A DNA stretch of 64,000 bases. Source: Punica granatum (lineage: Eukaryota; Streptophyta; Magnoliopsida; Myrtales; Lythraceae). The stretch spans positions 15,934,001 through 15,998,000 of the forward strand of contig NC_045130.1 of assembly GCF_007655135.1 (NCBI RefSeq), given 5' to 3'. Each line of letters starts with the position of its first letter. The first letter of the stretch is position 1. Below are positions 58,988 through 64,000 of this stretch, one piece after another. A model generated the notes under the pieces. That model had not been told where the DNA came from and did not search any database. It worked only from the letters and a program-made list of their open reading frames with translations. The translations under genes and the position numbers were made by a program.

Positions 58988-61336
58988 ATATAATGAAGTA
59001 CTGCGATATCCGAAAATGTAGTAGACAAATGAGCCTTAAAATACCATAAACCCGACAATTCACTTTCCAATAATTTCCATAACTGTCAATCCTCATATAG
59101 ATATGTCAAACTCCAAATAGCTTTTAAGTCGAAAAGGGACTTCACAGTACAAATCATTTTTCTTTTAATAATCATAAATCGATACTTTAATATCGAAATG
59201 ATTCCCTATATTCAAAATAGTATTATAGGCGTACTTAATAATGATTCAAATAATTATCAATCAATAGTTCAATATCCATAAGTTCGGTACCATTTCGATT
59301 AAATAATATTTTATATCAATAAGTGTAGATACTTGATCCTAGTTTCCAAATCGCAAAATCATTCAATAATATAGCAGTTCAAGAATTTTTATAAGATACA
59401 CAAATAACATTCTAATATTTTACAAATAATATAAGTGAGTTCGAGTTACTTACACGACTATCTAGTTGCTTGCTCACACTTAAAATTCCATACGTGCAAT
59501 AGTAACTACATTTTGTGGTAACACACTGTCACAACGAACTCCAAGGAAAGGCTTCCAAAATCCTCGACTTCTATATATGCCGTTCGGAATCCAAATTACC
59601 ATAACAATCCAATGCATTAATCGAGAATCCAAAATCTTATTTCCATAATTCTTATAACTTCATATCCCACTTAGTTCAACTTAGCTCAAAAACCAAACCG
59701 TATAGCCAAAAGCTCAGTGACGTCTAGAATTTCAACCTTTCAACTTCTCGTCTCTGATCTAATTCAATATATACACTTATGCCCTAATTCTCAAACAATA
59801 GCTCAATGTCGATATCCCCAAATCAATTTGACAAACCAAAAAGTCTACCTAAGCCTCTATTACCGCAACATATAACTCAATGTAATTTTTGTAGTCTCAG
59901 GAAGTCCCGAAAGTCGAAATTAGCAAATTACCAAAGGTACGATTTGACCTCACTGTCAAGGCTTTTTGAGTTTGATATCCTAACATCAACACCCATAAAC
60001 ATCCTCGGATCATTTAACCAAAATTCAACACCTTTAAAACGAATTTGCCAGTCAAAAGTCCAAACCGTTCGTAAAATAACATCTCTAACTAGAGAAGACA
60101 GAAATCGACTTAACAAACACCAAAATCATACATGACCAGCAAGGAAGATCGAGCTTAAAGAATATGAAAGTGGTTAGTTTTGGAACCGAGGAAAGAAAAT
60201 TTGATAAACCTTCACATTACGGAAAATATGATAAGTAATATTGCTATTTGAGAAAAATCCCAAAAAATTACCTAAAATAGTATATTCAGACACGAATCTA
60301 TACGAATAGAAATCACTGTTATCCTATGTCTGAGCGAGCCTGACGAGCCTCCTAAATTTGCTAGTGTGGGTTATTGCGGAGCAGACTTGGACTATGCAAT
60401 GGCCTAACTTCGGGAGTTCGGTTCCCTGTTTATAAAACTCCAAATACTACAATCTTGGAGTCTCTGGAAAGCTTACAATGTGGACTATGTTTTAGAAACA
60501 AACTGCGAGTCAAAATATGAAGGAATCTGTTTGAAATTGCAGGTCGAATTTGACTGTTCATTATGATTTTCAGAAATTTGAAATCACGATTACTTTCAAA
60601 CTGTATAGTGAAATCCAATTCCTTAAAAAGCCACGCCATTTGAATGATCAGAGGAGCCTAACCGTATCAAATTTTCGAACTAATAACATCTACACGTCAA
60701 GCTGCCATTAATGAGCCTCAACCAAGATTTCTCCCTCTAAACTCTTGAAACCATTAATTTAGCAATGAAGATGATGTCATTCTTACCTTCAGGGATGGAA
60801 CGACCTCTTCCCGAAATCACTACAAGGGATTGATGATCATAGCCTCCTTTAGCAATGTTGTTTCGACCCATATCAGCCCTCTCATTCTCTCTCTCCCTCT
60901 CTCTTCTCGCTCGCCCTCCCTCTGTAGATTGTAGCTGAAGGAATGAGATGAGCTGCTATTCATTTGGTGTCCCAATCACACAACGAAATTGATGGAGTCG
61001 AGATCCGAGCTTTAAGTCCTGATGGTCTTCGCGATCCGATCCACACGAACAACACTCCAAGTTATCCTGCATGAAAGGACTTCGAAGATGTTCCTCGATT
61101 TTCCCCTTCGATACTTAAGTCAGTCTAGTGTTTATTTCAGTGTTGCATTAGAATTAGCAAGACACTCTGTGGACTCACGATCCACAAGCAGAACGATCCA
61201 CAAAGGGTAAAAAACGAGAAGTGAGAAAATCCTCATGCTTAGGCACTTTCCTGAAGTTTTTAAAGTAATTGAAGAAATTGCATAACGGAGGTCGATACGT
61301 ATTGATGAAATCTAGGAGTTATTGGAACCACCCCAT
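58988..61336. other. Spacer before the second pararetroviral remnant
   Basis: AT-rich, with a CT-rich stretch at 60880-60930. The frame 59806-60135 (109 codons) has no family resemblance. It might contain decayed 5' parts of the downstream viral element, but I find no movement-protein motif. Confidence 0.3.
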
Positions 61337-61744
61337 ATGGAATCTAAGCTAATTATGTTCAATACTCGGGTGGCAGGAGCAAGTACATATGTACAAATGG
61401 AATTCAAATTTCTCGAGTATTATCAATATGCTCTAGACGCGTTAGTTGACACTGGGGCAACGATCAGTAGTGCAAGACTAAATGCACTACCTGATGACTG
61501 ATGGAAATTATTGCATAAACCTATTGTCCTTACAATGTATGGGGGAGAAGCTAACATAGAGACCCACGAAGCCACCGATGTTTCTGTTTTTATTAGCAAA
61601 GAAAAAATGGTCATTAAAAAGCTTTTGGCATACCTTGAATTAGATGCTAATCTAATTCTTGGCAATGTGTTTCTCAAAGGACTAAAGAAAGTCTTTATTT
61701 TGACCAGGGCGACACCTATGTCAAAATTGCAGGTGCTAATATAG
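61337..61744 (+). pseudogene. Pararetroviral protease remnant (DTGA intact)
   Basis: From ATG 61337 the frame has LVDTGATIS with the catalytic Asp triad at 61448-61459. It runs to an in-frame TGA at 61499-61501, at the place of a Trp codon, and continues in the same frame to 61744 with LDANLILGNVFL, the second conserved protease motif. Confidence 0.6.
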
Positions 61745-62129
61745 AAACTGTCCGATTAAGACTCAAGTTTGGGTTTTATTTGGTAAAGGTTTCTTGGTTT
61801 TGTGGTGGTTCTCCATGTGAACGTGCTTTCAGAGTGCGAGCCCAACATGATGAAATTTGGGAAAACCAATTATTTGAAGATGAAAATATGCCTGAAAAAT
61901 CCCCAAATGATACATTATGGTAACTGATCAAATGAGAAGTAATAGAAAGACATTTTTCTATCATAAAAAGTGTCAACTTATAAGGAACTGGATGAAATAA
62001 GTTTCTTATGAAGCTAGCTGATAACTTTAGTAAGGATCCACTGAAGTTATGGAGTCCGAACAACTTCAAGGCCAGAGTTAAAATATCTAGGTACCGTTAT
62101 CAAATTAATAAATATCACATACACGAAAG

Positions 62130-62860
62130 AGATGGTCAAGGAATTTGAATAACAAATTCATGAATTGCTCTTGAAAGGCTTGATAAGGGACAATTTCAGT
62201 CCTCATTCCACTGCAGCCTTTGTGGTGATAAATAATGTAGAGCAGGTTAGAGGAGAAACTCAGATGGTTATAGACTATAGTCAGCCCAACAAAGCAATCG
62301 AGGACGATGGCCATAAGGTTCATATTATGGAGATATTTTGACAGGATAAATCTCAAATAACCTTCCATTTTCTCTAAATTTGACTTGAAAAGTGGATATT
62401 GGCAGGTTAAGATGAAAGAAGAGTCTATCCCATTGACAACGTTTAGAGCACTACGAGGTATGTATGAATGGATAGTTATGCCATTTGGATTAAAGAAAGT
62501 TTCGGGTATTTTCCAGCGCTAGATAGATGATGCCTTCAAGCACCTCAAAAAGTTTTGCGTAGTCTACCTAGACAATGTGCTAGTCTTCAACCACAATGAA
62601 GAAGAGCACATGAGTCATTTAGAACGGTTGACTGATGTCTTCATAAATGAAGGCATGAATTCATTTGAAAGAAATATAGAATGGGTCAAGGAAAGGGTAA
62701 ACTTTCTCGGTATAGAAGTGGAGAAAGGAAAAATCCCTCTACAAAGCCATATAACTGAAAGTAACAAACTCCAGGATATGAAGCAGGTCCAAAGATTTTG
62801 TGGAATTAATAACTATGCTAGAAAGTTCGTAAAAGATCTTTCCAAAAATCTAACTTGATT
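62130..62860 (+). pseudogene. Pararetroviral reverse transcriptase remnant
   Basis: Pieces in shifting frames contain the LLxKGLIRDNFSPHS region and MVIDYSQPNKA (about 62160-62300), then FDLKSGYWQVKM, MPFGLKK and YLDN at 62565-62576, followed by FLGIEVEKGKIPLQ and the thumb/connection motif. The catalytic box is YLDN instead of YxDD, and a TAG stops the frame at 62520-62522, so activity is excluded twice over. Confidence 0.65.
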
Positions 62861-62959
62861 GTCTAAAAAGACTTCTAACAAGGTAAGCTGCTTTTGGGAA
62901 GAAAATGATACTCGAGTAGTAAAAAAAATAAAAAGAATGTGAAGAATTTGCCACCTTTA

Positions 62960-63350
62960 TCTTTACCCTCAGATACTGACGAGTTAGTCCTGGAGATCGA
63001 TGTTTCAAACGAGTTTTGGGGAGCAGTTTTAAAAATAAAACAAAGCAAATCAGAACATGTTTGTAATTATTGGTCTGGAGCTTTTAAGGGGTAAGAGTTA
63101 AACTATCCAATATGAAAAGGAAGTGCTTACTTTAAAAAATGGTATAAAAGTTTTATTTATCTTCCTTACCCCTAAAAAGTTTGAGGTAAATATGACTCGT
63201 TGTATATTAAGAGATTTATGAACATGAATCTAAAAGAAACCATACAAACTAGGCTTTTAAGATTATAGGATTTAACTATTACAAGTTTGGCATTAAATAT
63301 ATTCCAAGAAAAAAAAAAGTTAATTCTCTCTTTCGTGTATTATTCTGTCT
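62960..63350 (+). pseudogene. Pararetroviral RNase H remnant
   Basis: The segment LVLEIDVSNEFWGAVLK keeps the first catalytic Asp of caulimovirid RNase H, and KEVLTLKNGIKVLFIFL the glutamate helix. Stops and a frameshift interrupt the rest. It follows the RT fragment directly. Confidence 0.55.
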
Positions 63351-63389
63351 TGCAGACGGATCCCAAGACAAACCCTAAGAAAAAGGGCA

Positions 63390-63431
63390 TGCTGGGAATG
63401 CAAGAAGGTGGGACATTCCCACCTAGATTGT
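63390..63431 (+). pseudogene. CCHC knuckle downstream of RNase H
   Basis: CWECKKVGHSHLDC is a perfect CX2CX4HX4C knuckle followed by PKKKRR. A second, degraded knuckle (KCLKLGNYATYY, having lost His and the last Cys) follows at about 63507-63545. Such knuckles usually belong to the coat domain, upstream of the protease, so their place after RNase H is unexpected. Confidence 0.55.
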
Positions 63432-63566
63432 CCTAAGAAGAAGAGAAGAGTTGAGGGCTTTGGGAGCCTTGATCCCCAGAAGGGGGCACCTGGAGTAATA
63501 CGCTGGAAGTGCCTCAAGTTAGGAAACTACGCAACATATTACCCAAAGAGGAAGAACTAAGAAGGA

Positions 63567-63953
63567 ATGAGTAAAAAGGCTATCCGAAACAAGAAAGCCA
63601 AGAAGGCTAGGAAGGACATAGCCAAGAAAATTCCAATTCTTGAACCTTCAAAAGGAGAAAATCCTTGGTTTCTTCGTAAAGATAGATATGAACTAGAGAC
63701 TTGTTCTAGTGTCATAAAAAACAACAATGATCGGGCTATTAGTCATTTGATAAATCCTTCGAGGGAAGAGATTGATGGAGAAATTCCTAAGAAGGAGTTC
63801 AATCTTCTTGGTGAGCTGATGACTCATGTTATGATTCTTAAGATTGAGAAAAATGGGGATTTATTGGGAGAGCCATTTGGAAAGTTTGACTACAAAGTCA
63901 AATATTCGGCTCCTCCTTATTTCTACATGAAAGAACCCGTAGTTTGGACATGA
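63567..63953 (+). CDS. Open frame of 128 codons after the knuckle region, unknown
   Basis: Starts at ATG 63567 with a lysine-rich N-terminus (KKAIRNKKAKKARKDIAKK), then a mixed alpha/beta-looking body with no motif I know, ending at TGA 63951-63953. It is not broken, unlike its neighbours. It may be a further viral product of the same element, or a chance frame. The element continues beyond the window edge. Confidence 0.35.
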   Translation: MSKKAIRNKKAKKARKDIAKKIPILEPSKGENPWFLRKDRYELETCSSVIKNNNDRAISHLINPSREEIDGEIPKKEFNLLGELMTHVMILKIEKNGDLLGEPFGKFDYKVKYSAPPYFYMKEPVVWT

Positions 63954-64000
63954 TGGGGATCTGAGGGTGAAAGTCTTGAAAAACCAATAATGGTTGATGG

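Larger units (their letters stand above)
61337..64000 (+). mobile_element. Second endogenous pararetrovirus (caulimovirid) remnant, cut by window edge
   Basis: Order on +: aspartic protease (61337-61744), reverse transcriptase (about 62130-62860), RNase H (about 62960-63350), then a CCHC knuckle region and an open frame to 63953. The RT wording (GYWQVKMKEESIPLTTF, RFCGINNYARKFVKDLSK) is of the caulimovirid kind rather than Gypsy. Multiple stops and shifts show it is dead. The protease does not resemble that of the insert at 17.5 kb, so the two derive from different lineages. Confidence 0.65.

Overview
The window is nuclear DNA from a flowering plant, most likely a eudicot. This rests on intron-split genes with GT/AG junctions, a plastid-type class I aldolase with a transit peptide, a double B-box regulator without a CCT domain, a class-B GH9 endoglucanase, and plant Copia, LINE, CACTA, MITE and endogenous pararetrovirus remnants. 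I cannot fix the species from sequence alone. Overall the DNA is AT-rich and about 85 percent of it is non-coding.

Five host genes can be built exon by exon. (1) A BBX18/19-type B-box protein lies on + at 3800-5915 (5 coding exons, 210 aa). (2) Chloroplast fructose-bisphosphate aldolase lies on - at 7831-9946 (6 exons, 397 aa), with a TATA box and a G-box/I-box pair upstream. (3) An acidic 245-aa protein that I do not recognise lies on - at 11216-11953. (4) A secreted GH9 endo-1,4-beta-glucanase lies on - at 32110-37048 (4 exons, 495 aa); its 2.8-kb first intron holds an antisense LINE RNase H remnant and a small MITE. (5) A GIS2/CNBP-like protein with nine CCHC knuckles lies on + at 52407-54125 (3 coding exons, 255 aa), behind a GGCCCA/telo-box promoter about 1.7 kb upstream. 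The genes do not form a pathway; they are independent neighbours separated by repeats.

The space between them is a mobile-element graveyard. From 13.7 to 24.4 kb there are nested small transposons. One of them, with CAGTGTTATC ends, is split by a 3.6-kb endogenous caulimovirid fragment that has movement-protein, coat, zinc-knuckle and protease remnants but no reverse transcriptase. From 25.5 to 27.2 kb there are two head-to-tail copies of a broken papain-like protease gene, followed by a decayed tRNA-Glu. From 43.3 to 48.7 kb a LINE fragment abuts a frameshifted Copia element that lacks its 5' LTR. From 61.3 kb to the right edge lies a second endogenous pararetrovirus of a different lineage, which keeps protease, reverse transcriptase and RNase H but is riddled with stops.

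The most unusual structural signals are three. The RT-less viral insert starts and ends in the same stretch of viral sequence. A group of long-hairpin elements has unrelated arm families but shares a GC-rich centre. An orphan promoter-like cluster sits at 0.8 kb. I saw no CRISPR, no bacterial features, and no complete autonomous element.
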